Assembly (NCBI GenBank): GCA_017529865.1
Contig: JAFXNA010000006.1
Coordinates: 62,001 to 126,000, forward strand
Length of the DNA: 64,000 nt
From: Bacteroidaceae bacterium
GTDB taxonomy: Bacteria > Bacteroidota > Bacteroidia > Bacteroidales > Bacteroidaceae
Direction: 5' to 3'
The notes under the pieces: model-generated
The model's database searches: none
What the model saw: the letters and a program-made list of their open reading frames with translations, nothing else
What the model was told of the DNA's origin: nothing
Made by a program: the position numbers and the translations under genes
Shown: positions 54,473-63,043 of the stretch, in pieces
Layout of the letters: each line of letters begins with the position of its first letter
How positions within the stretch are numbered: the stretch's first letter is position 1

Positions 54473-54536
54473 ATTGTTCCCCCTAAGGGGAATTTTTGTT
54501 ACCCTTAGGGGGAACAATTGCTACCCTATTAGGACC
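54473..54536. repeat. Inverted repeat / degenerate 21-22-bp array F
   Basis: A perfect 17-bp inverted repeat (54473-54489 and 54502-54518, ATTGTTCCCC...) whose CCCT-n-GGG cores recur at 54481, 54502 and, weakly, 54524. No T run follows, so it is not an ordinary terminator. It may be a decayed member of the 22-bp arrays. Confidence 0.55.
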
Positions 54537-54538
54537 AC

Positions 54539-54573
54539 AAAAAAAGATGCCCAGGCATTCTGCCTGAGCACCT
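54539..54573 (-). terminator. Terminator of the 54.6-56.0 kb gene
   Basis: Minus-strand AGGTGCTCAGGCA-GAA-TGCCTGGGCATCT then a long T run. Confidence 0.75.
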
Positions 54574-54589
54574 TTATCGATATTCTCTA

Positions 54590-54640
54590 TTCCCTTCCCT
54601 TTTGAGCTTCCCCCTTGAGGGGGGACGGGAGAGGGGCTAG
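54590..54640. repeat. Dispersed GC repeat, copy near 54.6 kb
   Basis: ATTCCCTTCCC...GAGCTTCCCCCTTGAGG...GGGAGAGGGGCTAG, almost identical to 56501-56552. Confidence 0.75.
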
Positions 54641-54648
54641 TAGTCTTT

Positions 54649-56019
54649 TTACTTCACGTAAACTTTTTCACCGTTTACGATGTTGAGACCCTTCTGGAGG
54701 CTCTTAATCTGCTGACCAGCTACGTTGTAGATAGTCTTAGCAGCTTTTTCAGCCTTGAATGAGTTGATAGCAGTTGGAACATTATCTTGATCTACATATA
54801 CTACGATGTCATCGAAGTAGTAGTTGTTAACTTCTCTCAAAACATCGAGGTTGAAGCAAATTGCCTGCATACCAGCTGCATTATCAGGAACTGTAACAGT
54901 CCACTCTTTTGTCTGAGGTTCTGTAGTGAATGCCACATCACCTGCAAGTGAGTACCATAGATATGTTCCAGCACCGCTGTGATTTGCGCCCTCAATAAAT
55001 CCAGGAGCAGGAGCAGCTGAGTGAGCCTGAGTATTAGTATTAGCATTTTTGTCTGCCCAATACTTCATAGAGAATTTAAATTTCTGACCTGCTTCCAGAG
55101 GCATTGGAAGAGAAATCAAGAACTGAGTATCCCAGTCACGGCCAAGAACTGCAGGCTGCTCTTCAGTGTCAGCATCATCAGAATAATAGTATGTACCAGT
55201 GTAATCCTTTTCTGGATCAAGGCTAGTTACAACAATTGCACCATCTACACTCTTTGCTTCATCTGTGTAGTTTCTAAAGTACTTAACAGAAACAGTAGAA
55301 AGATCTGTACCATCGTTTTCATAAATGTTCACCCACTCATATACCTTTGGAACAGGAATAGACCACTGGATATCATCGAAATAGTAGTTGTTAGCTTCTT
55401 TAGACTCTGCAAGGTTGATAGCAATTGTAGAAGCACCTGCCTGGTTTGAAGCAACTGTAGCCTCAACTTTGATTGTCTGCCATTCAGTAGTGAAGTTCAA
55501 GTCTGATGTAGCTGAAGATTCACCTTCTGGAGTATAACTAATCAGAGAAGGACACTGCTTATAAGAACCTGGAGTTGTGTGAGTCTGAGTAGAACCCTTA
55601 GCTGGTTTATCAGCCTTGATACGCATTGTGAAGACATACTTCTTATTTGCCTCAAGTTCTGTACCTGGAAGTGTGATAAAGAACTGAGATTCCCAAGGGT
55701 TAGTGCTTTCTACCTCGCCAGTTTCTTCATTAACAGGAGCTGTACGAGAACTTACTTGAATACACCAGTTAGCCAAACGGTCACTCATACCTTCGTCATT
55801 AGGATCCTTAACAACTCTTGACTGAGCTACTGCAACTTGTGCTCCATCAATCCACTCTGTAGACTTGAAGTGAGACATCAAATCAGCATCGTCGTTAGAA
55901 GATTTGTTGAACATTTTGTCATTGGCAAAACCTCCGATGAAATCAACTAACACTTCATCCTCTGCACTAGCGCTGAAAGCAACGAGTGCAACTGCAATTA
56001 ATGTAAAAAATTTCTTCAT
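54649..56019 (-). CDS. Secreted protein with two carbohydrate-binding-like modules (paralog 1)
   Basis: 456 aa with a signal peptide (FFTLIAVALVAFSASA). Two similar beta-sandwich modules of about 190 residues each contain FTLRIKADKP-like and NNYYFDDIQW/NNYYFDDIVVY strings, resembling CBM4/9-type jelly rolls. The C-terminal tail is TIYNVAGQQIKSLQKGLNIVNG. Paralog of the gene at 56561-57802; the 3' flanking repeats are shared too. Confidence 0.7.
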   Translation of the reverse strand: MKKFFTLIAVALVAFSASAEDEVLVDFIGGFANDKMFNKSSNDDADLMSHFKSTEWIDGAQVAVAQSRVVKDPNDEGMSDRLANWCIQVSSRTAPVNEETGEVESTNPWESQFFITLPGTELEANKKYVFTMRIKADKPAKGSTQTHTTPGSYKQCPSLISYTPEGESSATSDLNFTTEWQTIKVEATVASNQAGASTIAINLAESKEANNYYFDDIQWSIPVPKVYEWVNIYENDGTDLSTVSVKYFRNYTDEAKSVDGAIVVTSLDPEKDYTGTYYYSDDADTEEQPAVLGRDWDTQFLISLPMPLEAGQKFKFSMKYWADKNANTNTQAHSAAPAPGFIEGANHSGAGTYLWYSLAGDVAFTTEPQTKEWTVTVPDNAAGMQAICFNLDVLREVNNYYFDDIVVYVDQDNVPTAINSFKAEKAAKTIYNVAGQQIKSLQKGLNIVNGEKVYVK

Positions 56020-56158
56020 ACGATTTGAATTTAAAAAATTAATATTTAGGTTGAATAACTCTAATTTCTTTTTTGTCTTTGTTTAGGTTTTTGGTTCGTA
56101 ACGTCGTCTGTTTGCCGGTTTATTTAACTGGTTCCGATTGTACGATTTATTTTCGGTG

Positions 56159-56206
56159 CAAAGATAGTGCGTTATTATTATAAATAATATAAGGTATGTA
56201 ACAAAA
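56159..56206 (-). promoter_or_regulatory. Promoter region of paralog 1
   Basis: Minus-strand TATCTTTG at 56159-56166; 17 bp upstream lies ATAATATAAGGTATGTAAC, identical to the string at 57902-57920 above the second paralog. Confidence 0.6.
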
Positions 56207-56337
56207 GTTATAAAATTTGTAAAAATTCCTTACTTTCCACCCCCTTTTGTAATCTACACCTATCAATTTGCCTGTTTTTTGTAACATAAACACGTCTTTC
56301 TTTCAGGCCAAGAAAGAGTACGAAGAATTGTTCGTCA

Positions 56338-56425
56338 GTTACGTACTCACAGTACGCAGGGAGCGTACGCCGAGTACGCAAGGAACGTACAACCAGTACG
56401 CAAGGAGCGTACGAACAGCCAGAGG
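56338..56425. repeat. 22-bp palindrome array C
   Basis: CGTAC at 56342, 56364, 56386 and 56408, each (but the last) followed by N4 and AGTACG: the same CGTAC-N4-AGTACG-N7 layout as array B, 30 kb away. N4 differs (TCAC, GCCG, AACC); N7 is semi-conserved (CAGGGAG, CAAGGAA, CAAGGAG). It lies in the 541-nt gap 56020-56560, which otherwise holds a promoter, a terminator and a GC repeat. Confidence 0.92.
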
Positions 56426-56458
56426 GGTGTGGGCTGTTAATAAACAATGTGCATACAT

Positions 56459-56493
56459 AAAGAAAGTGCCCAGACATTATTGCCTGAGCACCT
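56459..56493 (-). terminator. Terminator of paralog 2
   Basis: Minus-strand AGGTGCTCAGGCA...TGTCTGGGCACTTT hairpin, closely related to that at 54539-54573. Confidence 0.65.
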
Positions 56494-56500
56494 TAATCTA

Positions 56501-56552
56501 TATTCCCTTCCCTTTGAGCTTCCCCCTTGAGGGGGGACGGGAGAGGGGCTAG
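56501..56552. repeat. Dispersed GC repeat, copy near 56.5 kb
   Basis: Near-identical partner of 54590-54640, in the same position just after the paralog stop codon. Confidence 0.75.
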
Positions 56553-56560
56553 TTTGTCTT

Positions 56561-57802
56561 TTACTTCACGTAAACCTTTGCACCATCAACGATGTTAAGA
56601 CCCTTCTGGAGGCTCTTCAACTGCTGACCTGCTACGTTGTAGATAGACTTAGAAGCCTTTGCTGCCTTAGCTGAGTTGATAGCTGTTGGAACTGGGTTTG
56701 CAATTTCTTCAGCAAGTGCCTTTTCTTCATCTGTAGCAATGTCCTCATCGATGCACAACTCAATGTTGTCGAAATAGAACTTAGTAGCCAAAGTCTTGTT
56801 CTCATTAAGGTTGAATGCAATTGACTGGAACGGACCATTCTGAGCATGTGGAGCTGGAGCAGTACCCTTGAATTCGAAGTCCTGCCATTCAGTTGTTACA
56901 TTGATGCTACTTGGACTGAAGCCACCGATGTAACCACCAGGATATGCATGTGTCTGCATAGAAACATTTGCGTTTGCTTCTGCACGAACAGAGAACTTCA
57001 CTTTGTATCGTTCACCTTGAGCAAACTGGTGAACAGATGTGATGAAGAACTGAGTACTCCAAGGGTCAACTGCATTGTTAGCAGATGCAATAACAACAGC
57101 TGCAGAACCGTCTACACCTTCGCCTGGTGCCTGATAGAAGCTATCTGCCTGACCCATTTCACGGCACACAAGGCTTGAGCCGTCTGTGCCTTCGCAGTCA
57201 CCATTAACAACAAGGTTCAACCAAACGATTGGCTTTGGTCTCTTTACCCAAAGTTCGATGTCGTCGAAATAGAATGTGTTAGCAAGCTTTGTACCAGTAT
57301 CTGAAAGGTTGAAAGCGAGAGTACGAGTACCATCACCCCTTACAGTCATAATTCCAGAGTTGTAATCTGTCCAATCAGTCGTAAAATTGATTGCAGGAAC
57401 GTTAAACTGGAGACTCTGAACATAAGTACCTGGTGCAGTGTGAACCTGACCGCTACAATTATTCTGCTCTCTCTCAGCCTTTACTTTCATCTTGAGCTGA
57501 AGCTGAGTACCTACCTCAAATGCATCTTCTTCTGGAACTGTTACAAAGAACTGGGCATCCCATACTTGTGTTGGGTTGTTGTTTGAGCATACGATGATGC
57601 AACGCTCGCCTTTGTCAACAAGGATACGAGCAGAAGATGTTGCATGTTTTTGACCGTCCTCCCAGAAGTCGTTAACTACGAAGTTTGCTACGTCAGTTCC
57701 ACTGAGGTCACCATTATTAATGACGTTTACGAAACCTTCGCCCTGTGCGAATGCACTACCTGCTACAAGTGTAGCTGCAATGAGTGTAAAAAATTTCTTC
57801 AT
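56561..57802 (-). CDS. Secreted protein with two carbohydrate-binding-like modules (paralog 2)
   Basis: 413 aa with signal peptide (FFTLIAATLVAGSAFAQ). Two modules each end in an FYFDDIELW/FYFDNIELC string, with QFFVTVPEE and QFFITSVHQ in matching places, as in paralog 1. The tail SIYNVAGQQLKSLQKGLNIVDG matches paralog 1. Probably cell-surface or secreted; ligand unknown. Confidence 0.7.
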   Translation of the reverse strand: MKKFFTLIAATLVAGSAFAQGEGFVNVINNGDLSGTDVANFVVNDFWEDGQKHATSSARILVDKGERCIIVCSNNNPTQVWDAQFFVTVPEEDAFEVGTQLQLKMKVKAEREQNNCSGQVHTAPGTYVQSLQFNVPAINFTTDWTDYNSGIMTVRGDGTRTLAFNLSDTGTKLANTFYFDDIELWVKRPKPIVWLNLVVNGDCEGTDGSSLVCREMGQADSFYQAPGEGVDGSAAVVIASANNAVDPWSTQFFITSVHQFAQGERYKVKFSVRAEANANVSMQTHAYPGGYIGGFSPSSINVTTEWQDFEFKGTAPAPHAQNGPFQSIAFNLNENKTLATKFYFDNIELCIDEDIATDEEKALAEEIANPVPTAINSAKAAKASKSIYNVAGQQLKSLQKGLNIVDGAKVYVK

Positions 57803-57875
57803 ACGATTTGATTTTTAATTGATTAATATGTTTTAGTAAATTTCTAGTCCTTTTTTCGTTCCTATATTTACGAGG

Positions 57876-57924
57876 CAAAGATACGAACTTTCTTGCATAT
57901 AATAATATAAGGTATGTAACAAAA
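57876..57924 (-). promoter_or_regulatory. Promoter region of paralog 2
   Basis: Minus-strand TATCTTTG at 57876-57883 and the shared ATAATATAAGGTATGTAAC string at 57902-57920. Confidence 0.6.
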
Positions 57925-57995
57925 TCTCTTTTTTTTTGAAAAAAAGTGTTAATCACCCCTTTTTTGTCCTCTTTCATTACATTTTTTTTTGTTTG

Positions 57996-58027
57996 TTTGG
58001 TTGTTTGATAAAAAAAGTATAACTTTG
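57996..58027 (+). promoter_or_regulatory. Promoter of the TonB-receptor operon
   Basis: TTTG at 57996-57999, 20-bp spacer, TAACTTTG at 58020-58027, giving a leader of about 90 nt. The 57803-58122 gap holds only these divergent promoters. Confidence 0.7.
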
Positions 58028-58122
58028 CAAACAAAATATATAAGGAAGAGATTCGACCAAAAAGATACGACAGAAACAATTATATAAACAAACAATATCA
58101 AACTTAGTAACTAGATTAAGCT

Positions 58123-61100
58123 ATGTTGAAAAAATTGTGTTCGATCATTGCCCTGCTGACACTCGTGGTTTCAGCAGCAATGGCACAGGTAACCACGTCA
58201 GGCATGTCTGGTAAGGTTACAGGCAACAATGAAGAAGTCATTGGTGCACACATTCAGGCAGTACATGCGCCTTCTGGCACAAAGTATGCAGCTGTCACCA
58301 ACGTGAACGGCCGTTACAGCATACAAGGTATGCGTCCAGGCGGTCCTTACGAAGTAACAATCACCTATGTAGGCTACGACACGAAGACAGTAAACAACAT
58401 CACCCTGCAACTGGGCGAGACCTACAATCTGAACATCAACATGTCGGAAATCACCCGCGAGTTGACAGATGTGGTGGTAACTGGTACTGCTTCAAAGTTC
58501 TCGAATGAGAAGATGGGTGCAGTTACAAACATCTCACGCGACCAGATTGTGAATGCACCAACTGTCAATCGTAACATTACCGACCTCATACGCTTGTCGC
58601 CCTACGGCGGTAGCGGTATGAGTCTTGCAGGACGCAACGGACGTATGGGAAACTTCACCGTTGACGGCGCCAACTTCAACAATAACTTCGGACTTAGTGA
58701 AAGTCTCCCAGGCGGCGGCAATCCTATCTCGATTGATGCCATTGATGAGATGCAAGTGGTGATTTCTCCTTACGATGTTCGTCAGACCAACTTCATTGGT
58801 GGTAGTGTGAATGCCATCACGAAGTCGGGTACGAACAAGTTCCAAGGAAGCGCCTACATTTACCATAAGAACGAAAACATGCAGGGCGATGCTATTGAGC
58901 GCGAGCAGATTACCGGTGTGAGAGCAAAAGATCAGAAGACCACTTATGGTGCGACACTGGGCGGCCCTATCATCAAGAACAAGCTGTTCTTCTTTGCCAA
59001 TGCCGAAATGATTATATCTCCAACTGTGGTCAATCGTTGGAGAGCATCAGAGGACGGTATAGCAAATGCCAACGACTATCTGTCGCGTACCACGATTGCA
59101 GACATGCAGCAGGTAGCTGATTTCGTGCGCACAAATTACGGTTACGACCCAGGATCGTTCACCAGCTACCCAGCCGAGGATAAGAACTACAAAATCCTGG
59201 CACGTATAGACTGGAACATCAACGACAAGCACAAACTGGCACTCCGCTACAACTACACGAAGAACAGTGTTTGGAATCCAACCAACAAAACATCAATGGA
59301 CGGAGGCGTACGCGCTTCTCACAATCGTTTGTCAGACTATGCTATGGCATTCTCAAAGTCACTCTACTCACAAGACAACCTCGTCCATTCGTTCTCCATC
59401 GACCTGAATAGTCGCTTAACCGATAATCTGTTCAACCAGTTGCTTGTCACCTACTCAAAGATGGACGACGTACGCGGGTCTGATTCCGGGAACTTCCCAT
59501 TCATCGACATCCTTGACGGCAATGGAGACAACTATATTTCATTAGGTTATGAACTGTTTACTTGGAACAACGGTGTTCATAACAATGTGTGGACGGTCAA
59601 AGACGACATCACATTCTATCTGGGTACACACAAGATTATGGGTGGTCTCAACTATGAATACCAGATGGCTGACAACGCATACCAACGCAACGGCACAGGA
59701 TACTATCGCTATAACAGCATGAACGACTTCCTGTCTGGTGCCACCCCTGAAGTTGTTGCCCTTACCTATGGTTATGGTGGAGAAGCCAATCCTGCCGCTC
59801 GCGTGCGTTATAATAAAATAGGTTTGTATGTTCAAGACGAATGGAACGTAAACGACAAACTGAAAGTGACCTACGGAACCCGTATTGACGGACTTTTCTA
59901 CGATAATAAGGACCTAATGACCAACCAAGCCATTATGAACTTCGACTACAATGGTCGCACCATCGACACAGGCAAGTGGCCATCTAACAACATTATTTTC
60001 TCACCACGCCTCGGCTTCACCTACGACGTATTTGGTGACAAAACTTTGAAGGTACGTGGCGGTAGTGGTTTGTTTTCTGGTCGTCTGCCTTTGGTGTTCT
60101 TAACCAACATGCCAACCAACTCAAACATGGTACAGTATAAGGGTATCTGGAATGCAACAGGCGCAAACCAAGGAAAAGCAACCAACATGGATCAGTTCGC
60201 CGGCAAACTCATGAACCAACAAGAACTCTACAACTATGTGACCACTCACGATGTAGCTGGTAACCCTTACACAGACCCAACGACTCAGACGGTTTTAGGC
60301 CCTGCAACGATTTCTCCTGCTGACGGCGAGGCAGGCTCCACCTTGGCCGGGGTAGACAAGAACTTCAAGATGCCACAGGTATGGAAGACTTCCATCGCTG
60401 TTGACTACAAGATTCCTGTTTCTTTCCCATTCACTGTGACTGTTGAGGGTATCTTCAACAAGATGATTAACGATGTATATATGACTGACTGGAGCATCAA
60501 GGACGCAGGTGGCTTTGCTCGCTTTAACGGTGCAGACAACCGTCCTATCTACCAGAACTACTATCTGACCTATACCGATGCGAACGGCAAGGAGAAGAAA
60601 ATGCCAAATGCATATATCCTCACCAATACCAGTAAAGGCTATGGATGGACTTTCAACGTGACACTCGAAGCAAAACCATTCAAGTGGCTCGACCTGATGG
60701 CGGCATATACCCACACCACCAACAAGGAAGTATCTGGTTTACCAGGTAGCGATGCTTCATCTGCATATACCGTTATGCCATCTGTTCAAGGTCCGAACTT
60801 CCTCGGACTGCACGACTCTTACTTCGTGACTCCAGATCGCATCATCGCATCAGCCAGCATTCACGACAAATCGGGCAACCACTATAGCCTCATCTACGAA
60901 AGTCATCATGGAGGTCAGGCATATAACTACTCTGCCGTTTTGACAAACGATATGAATGGTGACGGAAACAACTATGACCTGGTCTATATTCCTACCGACC
61001 AGCAAGTAGCAAACGGAGAATTCAGATTCAAGACCGCTGACGATCAGAAGCGATTCATGGACTTTGTACACAATAATGATTATTTCAAGAACCGTCAGGG

Positions 61101-61458
61101 AGAATATGCAGATGCTTACACCATGCGCGCACCTTGGGTACACCGCATTGACATTGCATACAAACATGACTTCAAGGTTAAGGTTGCCAACAATATTCAC
61201 AAGCTGCAACTGAGCTTCGATGTGAAAAACGTACTCAACTTCTTCAATTCAAGTTGGGGTGTGAATAAATGGTTGAATCCTGACCTTGGTTCAAACAATA
61301 CTGCTCGCATCTTGAAGTACGAAGGTGTAGATGCAGACGGATATGCAACCTTCTCAACGCCTGCAGCGGTGAATGGTTCAACCCAGATTTGGGTTCCATA
61401 CCACAACATCGGACAATGTTGGTATGCTTCTATTGGTGTGAGATATTCATTTAATTAA
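58123..61458 (+). CDS. Oar-like TonB-dependent receptor
   Basis: 1111-aa outer-membrane transporter. Signal peptide (IIALLTLVVSAAMAQ), CarboxypepD_reg domain (GMSGKVTGNNEEVIGAHIQAV...GRYSIQGMRPGGPYEVTITYVGY), plug domain (DVVVTGTASKFSNEKMGAVTNISRDQI...NFTVDGANFNNNFGL) and a long barrel ending in YASIGVRYSFN. Lacks a SusD partner. A lipoprotein gene starts 13 nt downstream and a nuclease gene follows, which suggests import of nucleic-acid products. Confidence 0.92.
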   Translation: MLKKLCSIIALLTLVVSAAMAQVTTSGMSGKVTGNNEEVIGAHIQAVHAPSGTKYAAVTNVNGRYSIQGMRPGGPYEVTITYVGYDTKTVNNITLQLGETYNLNINMSEITRELTDVVVTGTASKFSNEKMGAVTNISRDQIVNAPTVNRNITDLIRLSPYGGSGMSLAGRNGRMGNFTVDGANFNNNFGLSESLPGGGNPISIDAIDEMQVVISPYDVRQTNFIGGSVNAITKSGTNKFQGSAYIYHKNENMQGDAIEREQITGVRAKDQKTTYGATLGGPIIKNKLFFFANAEMIISPTVVNRWRASEDGIANANDYLSRTTIADMQQVADFVRTNYGYDPGSFTSYPAEDKNYKILARIDWNINDKHKLALRYNYTKNSVWNPTNKTSMDGGVRASHNRLSDYAMAFSKSLYSQDNLVHSFSIDLNSRLTDNLFNQLLVTYSKMDDVRGSDSGNFPFIDILDGNGDNYISLGYELFTWNNGVHNNVWTVKDDITFYLGTHKIMGGLNYEYQMADNAYQRNGTGYYRYNSMNDFLSGATPEVVALTYGYGGEANPAARVRYNKIGLYVQDEWNVNDKLKVTYGTRIDGLFYDNKDLMTNQAIMNFDYNGRTIDTGKWPSNNIIFSPRLGFTYDVFGDKTLKVRGGSGLFSGRLPLVFLTNMPTNSNMVQYKGIWNATGANQGKATNMDQFAGKLMNQQELYNYVTTHDVAGNPYTDPTTQTVLGPATISPADGEAGSTLAGVDKNFKMPQVWKTSIAVDYKIPVSFPFTVTVEGIFNKMINDVYMTDWSIKDAGGFARFNGADNRPIYQNYYLTYTDANGKEKKMPNAYILTNTSKGYGWTFNVTLEAKPFKWLDLMAAYTHTTNKEVSGLPGSDASSAYTVMPSVQGPNFLGLHDSYFVTPDRIIASASIHDKSGNHYSLIYESHHGGQAYNYSAVLTNDMNGDGNNYDLVYIPTDQQVANGEFRFKTADDQKRFMDFVHNNDYFKNRQGEYADAYTMRAPWVHRIDIAYKHDFKVKVANNIHKLQLSFDVKNVLNFFNSSWGVNKWLNPDLGSNNTARILKYEGVDADGYATFSTPAAVNGSTQIWVPYHNIGQCWYASIGVRYSFN

Positions 61459-61471
61459 AAACACAAAGAAT

Positions 61472-63031
61472 ATGAAATACAATTATATATATATAATAGG
61501 TGTCGTCCTTGCTGCTCTCGCTTTTACTGCATGTTCTGACGACGACGATCCCAGATATCTTGACGGATTACGGGTTTCACAATCTTATCTTGCATTCCCT
61601 GCAGACGGAGGTTCATGCACCATCACAGTGAACGCCTCAGGCGACTGGGAATTTACAGATGTGCCCGACTGGCTCACTATTAGCCCTGCAGCAGGTGCTG
61701 CCGGCCAGTATGAAGTAACATTCACTGCCACAGCGGCTACTGACACCAGAGAGAAAACCATCAAATTGAGGTCTGGTGACAAAACACAGGAAATCAATCT
61801 CATCCAGCAGACGGAAAAGCAGGAACTTCAACTCTCAACCTGTGCCGATGTCAACAAAAACGGTGTAGACGGTAAAGCATATCGTGTAAAAGGTACGGTG
61901 ACGAAAGTACTCAATACACAATATGGTAACTTCTACCTGAACGATGGCACTGACGAATTGTATATCTACGGAACCGTAGACGCTTCAGGCAAGTACAATT
62001 GGGCCTCGTTCAATATAGAAGTGGGCGACGAAGTGATGGTGGAAGGTCCACGCGCCACCTATAACGGTACTGTTGAGCTGAAAGATGCATTATTCCTTAG
62101 CGTTGAAAAATCACTTATCAAAGTCGATTCGCTGGATGTTGAAAACACTCTTCCTCTCGAAGGCGGCAACTTCACCGTTTATTTGACAAATAAAGGCAAT
62201 GGTATCACCATCAATATCCCAGAGGATGCGAAATCATGGCTTTCTGTAACAGGCATTGAAACCTCAGGCAGCCTGTCACGAATTAAGTTCCATGCAGCAG
62301 CAAATGCAGGAGGAGCAAGAACAACCACTCTCACGTTTACTACAAGCGATGGTAAGAAGAACTACACTTCAGAAACTACTATCACTCAAGATGGGGCTAT
62401 CGTTGCTATGACTTGTGCAGACTTCAACGCACAGAAAAATGGTGACGCTCTGTATAAAGTAACTGGTATCATCACAAAGATTGCCAATACAAAATACGGA
62501 AACTTCTATATAAAGGACGCTACTGGTGAAGTCTATGTTTATGGAACTCTTACCCCAGAAGGTGAGGCTCAGCAGTTTACAACATTAGGACTTAGCGTTG
62601 GCGATGTTGTTACTATTGTTGGTCCAAAGTCAACCTATAATGAAAAGCCACAGATGGTGAATGGTGTATACCAGTCTCACATGGACGTAGAAACAATCAG
62701 CCTCAAGGACTTCATGGCAAAGGCAGATGACAAGAACACATACTACTGCATCAGCGGTATAGTTTGTCAGCCAACTGATGACGAGAAAGCCAACAATATG
62801 AAGTGGGACATCACCACCTACGGTAACTTCGTTCTCGAAGACGCCGAAGGTACCCGTCTTTACATCTATGGCGTTTACATTGGATGGGGGGCAACAGACA
62901 AGAAGCAATTCGGCACCCTGGGTGTGCAGGAAGGTGACTACATCACGATGATTGCCTACAAGACATCGTACAATGGTCTCATCGAAGGTGTTGGATACTA
63001 TATGTCTCACGAAACTCCAGCAGAAGAATAA
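61472..63031 (+). CDS. Lipoprotein with BACON and OB-fold (YhcR-like) domains
   Basis: 519 aa, lipobox LAFTACSDDDDP. Order by eye: BACON (about 35-112, SYLAFPADGGSCTITVNASGDWEFTDVPDWLTISP), OB-like (about 118-215, AYRVKGTVTKVLNTQYGNFYLNDGTDELYIYG), second BACON-like (220-310), second OB-like (about 315-405, YKVTGIITKIANTKYGNFYIKD) and a third (about 408-515, YGNFVLEDAEGTRLYIYG). Such OB domains occur on surface nucleases; here the nuclease is the next gene. Confidence 0.82.
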   Translation: MKYNYIYIIGVVLAALAFTACSDDDDPRYLDGLRVSQSYLAFPADGGSCTITVNASGDWEFTDVPDWLTISPAAGAAGQYEVTFTATAATDTREKTIKLRSGDKTQEINLIQQTEKQELQLSTCADVNKNGVDGKAYRVKGTVTKVLNTQYGNFYLNDGTDELYIYGTVDASGKYNWASFNIEVGDEVMVEGPRATYNGTVELKDALFLSVEKSLIKVDSLDVENTLPLEGGNFTVYLTNKGNGITINIPEDAKSWLSVTGIETSGSLSRIKFHAAANAGGARTTTLTFTTSDGKKNYTSETTITQDGAIVAMTCADFNAQKNGDALYKVTGIITKIANTKYGNFYIKDATGEVYVYGTLTPEGEAQQFTTLGLSVGDVVTIVGPKSTYNEKPQMVNGVYQSHMDVETISLKDFMAKADDKNTYYCISGIVCQPTDDEKANNMKWDITTYGNFVLEDAEGTRLYIYGVYIGWGATDKKQFGTLGVQEGDYITMIAYKTSYNGLIEGVGYYMSHETPAEE

Positions 63032-63043
63032 TAGAAAAAGACC

